Origin: Deltaproteobacteria bacterium
GTDB lineage: Bacteria; Myxococcota_A; Polyangia; Polyangiales; Houyiibacteriaceae
Length of the DNA stretch: 64,000 nucleotides
Reading direction: 5' to 3'
Assembly: GCA_017644045.1 (NCBI GenBank)
Contig: JAEPMI010000011.1
Location: forward strand, 368,763 to 432,762
Shown: piece after piece, positions 8,716-17,441 of the stretch
Numbering within the stretch: the stretch's first letter is position 1
How the letters are laid out: each line of letters opens with the position of its first letter
The notes under the pieces: generated by a model
Told to the model about the DNA's origin: nothing
Seen by the model: the letters and a program-made list of their open reading frames with translations, nothing else
Database searches by the model: none
Position numbers and translations under genes: made by a program

Positions 8716-10013
8716 CACTCGCCCGGGAGCCGCTGGCCACGGAGCGCATCCTCGGGGCGCCCACCCTCGCGAATGACGTGGACGTCGTCGCCATCGACGA
8801 GGAGCTCGGGTGGGGTGGGGTGGCCGAGGAAGAGGACGTTGCTGAAGGTCAACCCGTAGGCACCGGAGGAGAGGAAGGCGACGAGCTCGCCGGCCGCGAC
8901 GTCGCCCAGACCCGCCGCGGTCGGAAAGACGTCGGCCGGCGTGCAGAGTGGGCCACCGAGCACGCACTCGCTCTCGCTCGGTGCGGCGTCGAGCTGGCTC
9001 GCGCGGACCATCGGGAAGGGGCGGCGAATGACCGTGCCCATCCCCGCCGCAGCGGCGTGCTGGTGCATGCCGCCGTCGAGAATCGCGAAGCGCTTCCCGT
9101 GCGACTCCTTCACGTAGGTCACGCGCGTCAGGTAGACGCCGGCTTCCGCCACCAGGTACCGCCCGAGCTCCACGAAGTGCCGACGCTCGCTTTCGGCGAT
9201 GAGCTCCTGGAGACCCCGTCCGGCGGCTTCGAGATCGAACTCGGCGTCCTTGTCGAACACGGGGACACCGAAGCCGCCGCCGAAGTTGAGGCTGGTCAGC
9301 GGGCGGCCCAACGACGCCTCCACGGCCTCTGCCTGCTCGATCAGGAAACGAGCGTTCGCCAGCCAACCCTCGTGGTCGAAGGTCTGCGTGCCCGCGTAGG
9401 TGTGGAGTCCTTCCAGCCGCACCGAGTCCATCGACTCTGCCGTTCGTGCGACCTCCTCCAACACCTCGGCGTCGATGCCGAACTTCGCGCTGCCACCGCT
9501 CATCCGCATGCGCGAGCCCGTCAGCGAGGCGGGCGGATTTACCCGAAGCGCCACTCGCGCCTGCGTGCCCCCCTCGACGGCGGCGGCGTTTACCGCACGG
9601 AGCTCCGCGAGGGACTCGACGTTGAGCAAGACGCCGTGCTCGAGGGCGATGGCGAGCTCTTCCGCGTCCTTGCCGGGACCCGCGAACTGCATCTGGTCCC
9701 CCGGGACGCCCGCGCGTCGGGCGATCAGGATTTCTCCGCCCGACGCCACCTCCGCGCCGGCGCCACCCTGGTGCAGGAGCTGGGCGATGGCCGCGTTCGG
9801 GTTCGCCTTGAGCGCGAAGAGGACACCCACTCGCTCGCCGAGCGCCGCGCGCACCGCAGCGATGCGCTCACGCAGGATCGCCGCGTCGAAGACGTAGCAG
9901 GGAGTGCCGAAGCGCTCGGCGAGCATGCTCGTCGACAGCGAGCCGACCACGAGTTCGCGCTCGCTCTTCGGGAAACGTCGGCTCAGCAGCCGTCCCGCGA
10001 GGTTCCCTCCCAT
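8715..10013 (-). CDS. Fold-type III PLP-dependent decarboxylase
   Basis: A 432-residue enzyme of the diaminopimelate/ornithine decarboxylase family. The PLP lysine is in LFALKANPNAA (about residue 60); other marks are LEGLHTYAGTQTF, the phosphate-binding FGGGFGVPV, the GRYLVAEAG strand, the catalytic-cysteine motif GGPLCTPADVF and the closing SSGAYG. It would remove the alpha-carboxylate of an amino acid, free or carrier-bound. The ATG at 10013 has TAGACC seven bases upstream; an alternative TTG at 10055 has no ribosome site. First gene of the decarboxylase-ligase-carrier operon. The arrangement recalls butirosin BtrK, which decarboxylates a glutamyl-ACP. Confidence 0.85.
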   Translation of the reverse strand: MGGNLAGRLLSRRFPKSERELVVGSLSTSMLAERFGTPCYVFDAAILRERIAAVRAALGERVGVLFALKANPNAAIAQLLHQGGAGAEVASGGEILIARRAGVPGDQMQFAGPGKDAEELAIALEHGVLLNVESLAELRAVNAAAVEGGTQARVALRVNPPASLTGSRMRMSGGSAKFGIDAEVLEEVARTAESMDSVRLEGLHTYAGTQTFDHEGWLANARFLIEQAEAVEASLGRPLTSLNFGGGFGVPVFDKDAEFDLEAAGRGLQELIAESERRHFVELGRYLVAEAGVYLTRVTYVKESHGKRFAILDGGMHQHAAAAGMGTVIRRPFPMVRASQLDAAPSESECVLGGPLCTPADVFPTAAGLGDVAAGELVAFLSSGAYGLTFSNVLFLGHPTPPELLVDGDDVHVIREGGRPEDALRGQRLPGE

Positions 10014-10234
10014 GACGCGAGGTCTACCTCGCGCGTCGAGGGGGTCAAACGCCAAATGGGGACACTTCTGCGTGGTGAAACCGAGCCGATACTCAGCGGC
10101 GAGATCTCGAAGTCGGCGTGCAGGGGGGGCCGATCAAGACAGCAACGTCGGGAGATCGAGCGCCGCGAGCTCGCCGGCCACCCGCAACGGGGGTCTCCGC
10201 CGGAGCCCGAAATGCAGCCATCGACGGCTGAAGC

Positions 10235-10780
10235 TCAACCGCCCGTAGCGTCGGTCGCGCAGAGGCTGTACGCGAGGTCTTCGTCGTTGCAGCTCTCCGT
10301 GCAGGAGTCCGCGTCCACGAAAGGGATCGCGGCGAGGCATCGCGCGGCCGTCTCGAAGAGCTCGCGGCAAGGCTCGTAGACCGACGAGGTGAAGACCTCG
10401 CGGCAGTACGCGTAGTCGCCCTCGTAGGTGCGATCGAGGCACCCTTCGTCGAGCTCGAAGTAGAGCTCGGCGCACGGGTCGTCGTCGGGAAGGCCACAGG
10501 CCAGCAGGGCGTCGGTCTCGGACACGCATTCCATGCAGGCGTCGGTGTCTGGCGATTGACCGACCAGGCAATCGTCGTGGGCCATCAGCTCGAACCCGCA
10601 GCCGGCGGTCAGCGCCTCGTCGTGTGCGCCCTCGCAAGTCGCGACCGAGCCGTAGCGATCCGCGATGCACCCGCGGTCCTCGGCGAAGAGGCGTTCGCAC
10701 TCGGTCTCGTCGGCGGTCTCGCCGCAGCCGGAACCGATGGCCACGAAGAGGGTGAGTAGGGCGAATTGAAAGAGACGCAT
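10235..10780 (-). CDS. Cysteine-rich lipoprotein, unknown function
   Basis: A 181-residue predicted lipoprotein: MRLFQFALLTLFVAIGSGC is a signal peptide ending in a lipobox, with the lipidated Cys at about residue 19. The mature part has at least 16 cysteines in CxxxC-like pairs and many Asp/Glu, suggesting a disulphide-bonded domain on the envelope surface. I recognise no family. The ATG at 10780 was chosen over a longer frame because it starts the signal peptide. The 220-bp space to the decarboxylase shows nothing beyond that operon's -10. Confidence 0.65.
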   Translation of the reverse strand: MRLFQFALLTLFVAIGSGCGETADETECERLFAEDRGCIADRYGSVATCEGAHDEALTAGCGFELMAHDDCLVGQSPDTDACMECVSETDALLACGLPDDDPCAELYFELDEGCLDRTYEGDYAYCREVFTSSVYEPCRELFETAARCLAAIPFVDADSCTESCNDEDLAYSLCATDATGG

Positions 10781-10827
10781 CGCGGGAGCAGACCACGTCC
10801 CCGATAGGAGCGGAAGGCAGGTTCTCT

Positions 10828-11658
10828 CTAACGCCGCGCGCGTCGCCAAGCGGCGGGAGTGACCCCGTGCACCTTGCGGAACTGCCGGATGAAGTGGGTC
10901 TTGTCACGCCAGCCGACTCGTTCGGCGATCGCGTCGAGGCTCTCGTCGGTATGCGCGAGCCACGTCGCGGCCTCCGCGACTCGGGCCGATCGGATCCAGT
11001 CGCCGACCGTATGGCCGGTGGCCTCCTTGACCGCCGACGCGACGTGCGAGGGAGTGCGGTGCACGGCCTTGGCGACATCGCGAAGCGAGACCCCCTCGAG
11101 CGCGTGTCGCTGCACGAAGCGCAGGGCGTCGCCGACGAGCCCGGTGGCTGCGAACTCGTCGGCGTCGCTCGGGCGGGCCCGGCAGAGCTCCCCGAGCAGC
11201 AGCAGCAACAAGCTCTTCGCGAGCTCCGGCGCTTCGGGGGCGTCGCGCTCGTGCTCCTCGGAGAGCTCTCGGAAGAGCCGCCGGACGCGTGCGCGCCGTC
11301 CCTTCGCGACCGGCATCACCGGGACGGCTCCGGCGCGGACCTCGTGGAACGGGCGCATCAACCGTTGGCTCTCGTCGAGCTTCAGGCACGAGGCGCAGAA
11401 GCCGACCATCCACCACTCCCCCTCGCCGCCGAGTGCGTGGTGAGGCACACCCGCGGGTACGACGGCCAGCATGCCCGCGACAGCGGTGATCTCGCTACCG
11501 TGGTTCATCCGCAGCTCCCCGGTCTCGATGAAGGCCAGGACGTGCTCCGAGTGGGCGACGGCGCCGTGGGGTTCCAGTCGGCCGGAGCGCCGGCCCACCA
11601 TCATCGGGCTCCCGTGCGCCAGGAAGGTCGGTGTGTCGCGCCATGGTCGCTCGGCCAC
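10828..11658 (-). CDS. AraC-family transcriptional regulator
   Basis: A 276-residue regulator. The N-terminus is cupin-like (about 20-100: HGAVAHSEHVLAFIETGEL, VVPAGVPHHAL), and the C-terminal 100 residues form two helix-turn-helix units (VSLRDVAKAVHRTPSHVAS, and LDAIAERVGWRDKTHFIRQF) ending in the typical GVTPAAWR. The GTG start at 11658 fits the frame; no good ribosome site is visible. It diverges from the flavoprotein gene across 90 bp, so it probably controls that gene, itself or both in response to a small ligand. Confidence 0.85.
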   Translation of the reverse strand: MAERPWRDTPTFLAHGSPMMVGRRSGRLEPHGAVAHSEHVLAFIETGELRMNHGSEITAVAGMLAVVPAGVPHHALGGEGEWWMVGFCASCLKLDESQRLMRPFHEVRAGAVPVMPVAKGRRARVRRLFRELSEEHERDAPEAPELAKSLLLLLLGELCRARPSDADEFAATGLVGDALRFVQRHALEGVSLRDVAKAVHRTPSHVASAVKEATGHTVGDWIRSARVAEAATWLAHTDESLDAIAERVGWRDKTHFIRQFRKVHGVTPAAWRRARR

Positions 11659-11748
11659 GCGGCCAGTATGGCAGAGATCCCAAGATCGGCCGATCGAAGC
11701 CCAAGGGGCGCTCTGGGCGAGGCACGCCGAGCGGCGCACGATGGCGCC

Positions 11749-12651
11749 ATGGAACAGACATCCCTCCTCATCGTCGGCGGCGGACCCGCCGGCCTCTCGG
11801 CGGCCCTGGTCGCGGGACGCGCGCGCCTCCAGACCGTTCTGGTCGATGCCGGCGAACCCCGAAACGCCGTCACCGGTGCCTCTCACGGGTTCCTGACCCG
11901 CGATGGCGTCCACCCGCTGGAGCTCCAGGCGATCGGCCGGGCTCAGCTCGAACCCTACCGCTCGGTCACACTTCATCGCGGCCGGGTGGTGGACGCCGAG
12001 CTCCGACCGGGCGGTGTGCTCGTGCGCGCCGACGACGGCACCGAGTGGCTGGCCGAGCGGGTGATCTTCGCGACCGGACAACGGACCCGGCTCGACCTCG
12101 TCGGCATCCCGGGCATCGAGGAGGTCTACGGCCGGAGCGTCTTTCCCTGTCCCTTCTGTGATGGCTTCGAGCACGCCGACCTCCCCCTGGCGGTCTTCGC
12201 GCCCGACGCTCACCTCGCGACGATGGTGCGGATGTGGTCGGACGACGTCGTCCTCTTCACGAACGGCGGGCCCGGCGACGACGCGGAGCATCGCGAGCTC
12301 CACGAGCGAGGCATTCGCGTCGAGCGCTCGCCCATCGTGGCGCTGACCCACGACCAGGGGCAGCTGCTCTCCGTGGCGCTCGAGAGTGGCGCGATCGTCG
12401 AGCGCCGGGCGGGCTTCCTCGGCGAAGAACACTGGGCGCCGGCGACCGACCTGCCGACGAAGCTCGGTGTCCCGATGGGCACGAACCCCATGGGCATGGC
12501 CCACTACGTCGCGGACCCCTTCGGCAAGACGGAGGTCGAGGGGGTCTACGTGATCGGCGACCTCGCGCAGGTCTTCGCGAGCGTGATCGGAGCGGCCAGC
12601 CAGGGCCACGCCTGCGCGGCCGGCATCGTTCGCGAGCTCGCGTTCGGCTGA
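11749..12651 (+). CDS. Thioredoxin-reductase-like FAD/NAD(P) oxidoreductase
   Basis: A 300-residue flavoprotein of the thioredoxin reductase/AhpF group. The FAD-binding GGGPAGLSAAL is at the N-terminus, the redox-active pair is in FPCPFCDGFE (about 138-141), and the second FAD motif VYVIGDLAQ lies near the C-terminus. The NADPH Rossmann glycines are poorly conserved (VFAPDAHLATMV instead of GxGxxG), so cofactor use may differ from classical TrxB. It belongs to the group of TrxB-like proteins with CPYC/CPFC followed by HG or DG. Divergent from the AraC regulator. Confidence 0.8.
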   Translation: MEQTSLLIVGGGPAGLSAALVAGRARLQTVLVDAGEPRNAVTGASHGFLTRDGVHPLELQAIGRAQLEPYRSVTLHRGRVVDAELRPGGVLVRADDGTEWLAERVIFATGQRTRLDLVGIPGIEEVYGRSVFPCPFCDGFEHADLPLAVFAPDAHLATMVRMWSDDVVLFTNGGPGDDAEHRELHERGIRVERSPIVALTHDQGQLLSVALESGAIVERRAGFLGEEHWAPATDLPTKLGVPMGTNPMGMAHYVADPFGKTEVEGVYVIGDLAQVFASVIGAASQGHACAAGIVRELAFG

Positions 12652-12656
12652 GCCGC

Positions 12657-12992
12657 CTACTCGTTCTTGCGCGCCAGCTCGACGGCGCGGGCAACGCCCT
12701 GGGCGAAGCGCTCCTCCTCGTTTCGGCGCTCGTCCTCGTGCCTGCGGAGCGCGTGCAGCACGGACTCCTCGACCAGCTGCTGCACGTCCTCGCGCTCCGG
12801 GAAGCGGCGGCCGAGCTCTTCGATGATCTCGTGCGTCGCTTCCGCGAGGCGGACCTCGAAGCGTTCGGCGACGCGCCGCTCGACGTGCTCGGCCACGAGT
12901 CCGACGATCAGGTCGACGATGCGCTTCTCGCCAGCGGCGAACCCCTGGAGCGCCTTCTCGATGTTCTTCAGCCGCTTCTTGATGCTCGCCAT
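12657..12992 (-). CDS. Small coiled-coil protein, unknown function
   Basis: A 111-residue, strongly charged and predicted all-helical protein with no signal peptide. The start MASIKKRLKNIEKALQGF and the end RRNEEERFAQGVARAVELAR suggest coiled-coil segments. I recognise no family. TAGGAT ends six bases before the ATG, which supports a leaderless start. The stop is five bases beyond the convergent flavoprotein's stop. Confidence 0.6.
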   Translation of the reverse strand: MASIKKRLKNIEKALQGFAAGEKRIVDLIVGLVAEHVERRVAERFEVRLAEATHEIIEELGRRFPEREDVQQLVEESVLHALRRHEDERRNEEERFAQGVARAVELARKNE

Positions 12993-13025
12993 GGCCTCAT
13001 CCTACACCCGAGCGAGCTCGCCGGC

Positions 13026-15323
13026 TCACTCGGGTGGTTCGGGGGCGGCGCCCCAGTCGACCGCACTCGGATCGGCCGGCTCGCTCGGCGCGGCCGCGCG
13101 CCGCTCCGCGCGCTCGCGGGCGTCGGCGGCTGCGCGGGCCTCGGCCACGGCGCGGTGCCGCGCAGCGATGGCGTCCGCCAGTGACTCTTCGAGGTCGTCG
13201 GCGCGGGCGTCCGCGGCGGCCAGGCGAGCCCGAGCACCGGCGAGAGCCGCTTCCTTCTGGCCGAGCGTCGCGGCCAGCTCGGTGGCCTCGTTCTGAGCCT
13301 CTGCCCTGAGCCGGCGCTCGCCGGCCAGCTGACCCTCGAGCCGCTCGCGCTCCGCGGTGCGAGCCGCCTCGGTCTCGGCGATGGTCACGCGAAGCTCGTC
13401 GGCGATGCGCCGGGTCTCCCCGAGCTCCTGGTCGAGGGCCTCGATGCGCTCCTCCGCGGTGCGCAGCTGCCGCGCCCGCTGCTCCTCGAGGGTCTCGGCG
13501 CGTCGCGCGAGCGCCTCGCGCTCCGCCTGCAGTCGTTCGCTCTCGGAGCGCTCCGCACCGAGCAGCTCCTCGGCCCGACGGCGCTCTTCGCCCTCGAGCT
13601 CGAGCACCGAGCGCACCTCTTGCAGCTGTCCCGCGGCGTGGTCGCGGAGCTCGGCCGCGCGTTCCTCGAAGTGCCACACGGTGGCGGCGAAGGCACCGCC
13701 CACGAGCGCGAAGAGCGGGAGCGCGAAGCGCAGCAGTCGACCTCGGCGCTCACGTCGGCGTTCCGGTCGCATCAAGACCTCGAGCTCCTCGGCGAGCTCA
13801 CCGGCGGTCGGCCGTTCGTGCGGGTCGAGCGAGAACCAGCGGTCGAAGGTCGACTCGAGGAAGCGGAGCTTGCGGTTCGTGAAGCGCGGCGGCCGCTCGC
13901 GGGCCCGGGTCTCGATGAAGGCGTCGACCGCGCCCGCCGGGACGTCTTCCTGAGTCTCCGGCTCGAGCGCGTTCCGCAGCGAGAGCGCGAGCGAGAAGAC
14001 GTCGGCGGGGAACGACACCCGCGGCTTGTGGTCCACGGTCGCGAACTGCGCCGCGACCTCGGGCGCGAAGTAGGTCGGCGTCCCGGCCACCAGGCGCTCG
14101 GCTTCGGTCGCGGCGACGCCGAGGTCGATCAGCACCGGGAGCACCTCGGGGGCTTCGCCGTCGACGGCGGAGCCGTGGGCCAGCTCGGCGAGGAAGATGT
14201 TGTCCGGCTTCACGTCCTGGTGGCGGATGCCGGCGGCGTGCATCGCCTCGAGCGCGCGAGCGAGGGGCGTGAAGATCTGCAGCGCCTCTTCGCGGCTCAG
14301 CGGCGCACGGTTGAGCCGGGACTCGAGCGTCTCGCCCTCGTACCAGGGCATGACGAACCAGAGCCGGTCGCGATGCCAGCCGTGGTCCTTGAACTGGACG
14401 ACGCTCGGGTGAAAGACGCTGGCGATCAGCCGCAGCTCACGGAGCGCGGACTGCCGCGCCTCGTCGGAGTAGGCCGGCTGGTGGAGCAGCTTGAGCGCGA
14501 CGACGTGACCGGGGACCTCGGCATCCGTCGCGCGGTAGACGTCGCCGAAGGCGCCGGTGCCCACGCGCGCCTGGACCACGTAGCGGCCGGCGACCAGCGA
14601 GCCGGGTTGCAGCTCCTCGCTCTCGCCGACCCACTCCCGGTCCTGCTCGACGGCGCTCATCGTCTGCAGCGCGAACGCCTCGAGGAGCAGCCGGCGCATC
14701 GGTTGTCCGTCGCGCTTGCGAAGCATGCGGCGGGCCTTCTCCGTGGCGAGCTCGAGCCGCTCCATGACCGCCTCGACGGGCTCGCTCAGGACGAAGGCGA
14801 TCTCTCGGGGCCGGAGCTCTCGCGCGTGACGGAGCTCGAGGACCTCGGAGTCCACGTCGCTCAGCCCGTCGCGAATGGCCGCGAGGTGGAGCGCCTTCTC
14901 GGTGCCGCCGGTGCCGCGCCAGGGGAGGGCGCCTTCGCGCCGCGGGTCGCGCTCGAGCTCCCGCATGGCGATCTCCCGGCCGAGCCCGAAGAGTCGCGCG
15001 CGCACGCCGGGCGCCTGCGCGAGCGCCTCGCTCCCGCGGGCTGCGACCACGGCGCGCACCTTCTGAAGCGCGGCTTCGGCGCGGTCCATGTCGCCGAGCC
15101 GGATGGCCAGGTACTGGCGGAGGCTCTCGATGAACGGGCGGAGCGCGCGTCCGTGGAGCACGTCGACGATCGTGTGCCGTCGCCCGCCCTGCTCGGCGAT
15201 GATGGACGCCATCGCCCGGTCAAGCGGGCCATCGGCCTGCTGCCACGAGGGTTCGGGGGGACCGTCGACCGCCACCGTCGCGATGGTGGCGGGCTTGGCG
15301 AGCTCGATCGGAATGGAGTCCAT
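13026..15323 (-). CDS. Sigma-factor-like domain fused to membrane Ser/Thr kinase
   Basis: A 765-residue protein in four parts. Residues about 40-230 look like an ECF sigma factor: a region-2-like helix set ending GVRARLFGLGREIAMREL and a region-4-like SEVLELRHARELRPREIAF. Residues about 250-505 are a protein kinase with GTGAFGDVY, VALKLL, HQDVKPDN in place of HRDxKxxN, and DLG in place of DFG. A transmembrane segment follows near 530-550, then a coiled coil of about 190 residues and a Pro/Ala-rich tail. The kinase is probably active, since Lys, Asp and Asn are present. Direct fusion of a sigma-like module to a kinase is unusual. The start is the ATG at 15323; 190 bp separate it from the divergent carbonic-anhydrase-like gene. 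Confidence 0.82.
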   Translation of the reverse strand: MDSIPIELAKPATIATVAVDGPPEPSWQQADGPLDRAMASIIAEQGGRRHTIVDVLHGRALRPFIESLRQYLAIRLGDMDRAEAALQKVRAVVAARGSEALAQAPGVRARLFGLGREIAMRELERDPRREGALPWRGTGGTEKALHLAAIRDGLSDVDSEVLELRHARELRPREIAFVLSEPVEAVMERLELATEKARRMLRKRDGQPMRRLLLEAFALQTMSAVEQDREWVGESEELQPGSLVAGRYVVQARVGTGAFGDVYRATDAEVPGHVVALKLLHQPAYSDEARQSALRELRLIASVFHPSVVQFKDHGWHRDRLWFVMPWYEGETLESRLNRAPLSREEALQIFTPLARALEAMHAAGIRHQDVKPDNIFLAELAHGSAVDGEAPEVLPVLIDLGVAATEAERLVAGTPTYFAPEVAAQFATVDHKPRVSFPADVFSLALSLRNALEPETQEDVPAGAVDAFIETRARERPPRFTNRKLRFLESTFDRWFSLDPHERPTAGELAEELEVLMRPERRRERRGRLLRFALPLFALVGGAFAATVWHFEERAAELRDHAAGQLQEVRSVLELEGEERRRAEELLGAERSESERLQAEREALARRAETLEEQRARQLRTAEERIEALDQELGETRRIADELRVTIAETEAARTAERERLEGQLAGERRLRAEAQNEATELAATLGQKEAALAGARARLAAADARADDLEESLADAIAARHRAVAEARAAADARERAERRAAAPSEPADPSAVDWGAAPEPPE

Positions 15324-15479
15324 GCGCCGCGCGAGGATCGCGCGGTGGCCGGATCCGGGCCAGAAACTGGCGCCTGGGAGCGCGGGAGCCTCGTGGTCGA
15401 GACCCCAACGGAGGACGACAGTCGGCTGAGAAATTCACGGCAGCGAACACCGGACCACTGATTCCGGAGATCTTGGGTA

Positions 15480-15506
15480 GGAAACCAGACTCAGTTGGCC
15501 TATACC
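15480..15506 (+). promoter_or_regulatory. Possible ECF-type promoter of a leaderless gene
   Basis: GGAAAC at 15480-15485 and TATACC at 15501-15506 are 15 bases apart, and the second ends seven bases before the ATG at 15514. GGAAC-like -35 boxes are typical of ECF sigma factors. No Shine-Dalgarno sequence is present, so the mRNA may begin at the start codon. The divergent neighbour encodes the sigma-like/kinase fusion, which makes an ECF link tempting but unproven. Confidence 0.3.
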
Positions 15507-15513
15507 CAGACTC

Positions 15514-16137
15514 ATGAGCGTGTCCCCCGAAGATCTGAAGTCCCTTCTCGAGAGCCGTGGCTGGCAGGCCAAGATCGACGAGTCCCCGAAGGACATCGTC
15601 AAGATCAAGAGCAAGCACATCATGAAGTGTGTCGACGGCCGCGGTTCCGACCAGCCCGACATGCAGGGCCCGAAGACCCTCGGTGGCGTGTACGCCATCG
15701 CCTCGGTGCGCGGCGTTCGCACGAAGGCAGGCCTCAAGAAGATCGTCAAGGAGGTCCAGGCGAAGGGCTACGGCGCCTCGGTTCACGGCGACACCTGCGG
15801 AACGATGGGCTGCGGCTACTTCAAGCTGTGGAAGACCGGCCAGCTCCCCGCGCTCACGCCCCCGAAGTACGACGGCGACGACGGCCGCATCGCGGTGCTC
15901 GAGGAGAAGGGCACCTACGAGTGGCTCGTGGGCGGCCACGAAGAGACGCACACGATCATCAACTTCCGGAAGGGCTGGACCTTCGAGCCCAAGCCGAAGG
16001 CGCAGCGCTTCGTGCTCGACGCCTGGGTGGCCGACGAGTTCAAGCTCGACCTCGTCCGCTACCTCACGCTGGCGGCGGAGACCGTCGAGCGACTGCGCCC
16101 GGCGGCCATGGTCGCCCACATCGTCCCCGCGAAGTGA
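15514..16137 (+). CDS. Cadmium/zeta-type carbonic-anhydrase-like protein
   Basis: A 207-residue cytosolic protein. The pattern KCVDGR (Cys39), ASVHGDTCG (His91, Cys95) and MGCGYF (Cys100), with GPKTLGGVYAIAS between them, matches what I recall of the Cys-His-Cys metal site of CDCA (zeta) carbonic anhydrases, including the DGR and GG stretches near the site. The later GGHEETHTIIN and the FVLDAW strand also fit that family. Known members hydrate CO2 with Cd or Zn; whether this one is catalytic is not shown. It is a single-repeat form, whereas diatom CDCA has three. The assignment rests on motif memory only, so another small metalloprotein family remains possible. Confidence 0.5.
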   Translation: MSVSPEDLKSLLESRGWQAKIDESPKDIVKIKSKHIMKCVDGRGSDQPDMQGPKTLGGVYAIASVRGVRTKAGLKKIVKEVQAKGYGASVHGDTCGTMGCGYFKLWKTGQLPALTPPKYDGDDGRIAVLEEKGTYEWLVGGHEETHTIINFRKGWTFEPKPKAQRFVLDAWVADEFKLDLVRYLTLAAETVERLRPAAMVAHIVPAK

Positions 16138-16161
16138 GCTGCGAGCTCCGGGTCTTCGGGC

Positions 16162-17358
16162 TCAGAGCACGATGGCGACCGCAGTGACGGTCACGGCGCC
16201 CAGCGCCAGCCAGGTACGCCAGATCGCGCGCTGGATGCGCGCCTCCATCAGGTCGGCGATCCGCCCGCGACGCAGCTGCGCGCCTTCGGGCCAGGGCTGG
16301 TCCGCGCCTTCGCGGAAGCTCTCGCGGTACGCACCGAAGTCTCCGACGAGCGTGTAGGTCTCGTCCTCGAAGAGCGCCGCGACCTTCGCCGCGGGCACAC
16401 GGAAGACCACGCCCGCGTCGGTCCGCAGGCGCCCGGCTTCGACCACCCCCTCGATCGCGCGGCGTCCGGGTGCTCGGATGTCGCCGCGCGCGAGCCTCCC
16501 CATTCGATGGGCGCCGACGTACCCCGTGAAGCAGAGCGCGCTCACGAACCACGCCACGCCGAGCGCGACGTTCGTGACGAGGGTTCCCTCGAGCAACGCG
16601 AAGACGGAGAACGTCGCCGCGACCGATCCGAAGAGGATCAGCAGCCCCGGCACGTGGAGCACCCGCACCTCGTCGCTGCTCAGCTCGTCACGCACGGCGG
16701 CGTAGCGGGAGACCAGGAGCGCACTCAGGATCGGGAGAGGCACGGCCCAAGAGCCGAAGATCACCAGCAGCATCTCCGGATCGTCGAGGACCAGGAAGAG
16801 CGCGAGCGGTCCGACGAGCACGACGCCCGAGACCGCGATCGCCGCGAGACGCGCCCCCACGGACAGTCGAAACGTCGCGCGGAGCGCGCGGGTCATTCGG
16901 TCCGGCCAGCTCCTCGGCGCGCTGGGATCGCAGGCGATGACTGCGATGAAGAGCACCGGCGTGAGCAGCCAACCGCAGACCAGGTAGAGCACGACCAGGC
17001 CGCCGGCCAGCACCTGGTCGCGATCGAGGAAGGGAACGAGCGGCTCGACACCGACGACGTCGTAGCTCGGCCAGAGCTGGTCGAGCATCACGGCCCACGA
17101 GCCGGCCACCAGGGCGGCCAAGACGAGCGAGCCGATCGCCACGCCCATCGGCGCGCCCCAGTCCTTGCGGGCGGTCCCGAACGCCGTCTGCACGTGACGG
17201 TGGAGCATCTGCGCCGCCGCGACACCGAAGAGCAGCACGCCGACCAGGAGGATGGAGAGCGCCATCGACAGGGCGGTCAGCAAGCAGGTCACGGCCGCCG
17301 TCCGCCAATCGGCTCTCAGCAGAGACCACGCGCTCACCAGTGTCGTCGGCCCACTCAC
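16162..17358 (-). CDS. Multi-pass membrane protein, unknown function
   Basis: A 398-residue protein with about seven hydrophobic segments between residues 20 and 290 (for example AVTCLLTALSMALSILLV and VLYLVCGWLLTPVLFIAVIA), then a soluble region of about 80 residues and a final hydrophobic segment at the C-terminus. I recognise no family. GTG start at 17358; nothing in the short upstream gap decides it. The stop lies 25 bases past the stop of the convergent carbonic-anhydrase-like gene. Confidence 0.6.
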   Translation of the reverse strand: MSGPTTLVSAWSLLRADWRTAAVTCLLTALSMALSILLVGVLLFGVAAAQMLHRHVQTAFGTARKDWGAPMGVAIGSLVLAALVAGSWAVMLDQLWPSYDVVGVEPLVPFLDRDQVLAGGLVVLYLVCGWLLTPVLFIAVIACDPSAPRSWPDRMTRALRATFRLSVGARLAAIAVSGVVLVGPLALFLVLDDPEMLLVIFGSWAVPLPILSALLVSRYAAVRDELSSDEVRVLHVPGLLILFGSVAATFSVFALLEGTLVTNVALGVAWFVSALCFTGYVGAHRMGRLARGDIRAPGRRAIEGVVEAGRLRTDAGVVFRVPAAKVAALFEDETYTLVGDFGAYRESFREGADQPWPEGAQLRRGRIADLMEARIQRAIWRTWLALGAVTVTAVAIVL

Positions 17359-17441
17359 CGCGAAGAGAACCGAAGGAGCGCCGATCGCATTCCACTGCTT
17401 CCCCCGACCGGGGGAGGCGAAGACTTCCGATCGGGTCTAGG

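Noticed and set aside
7294-10055. An exosortase/PEP-CTERM locus suggested by the ligase-decarboxylase-ACP trio
   Set aside because: No exosortase, PEP-CTERM tail or polysaccharide genes are in the window; the trio is kept only as an analogy.
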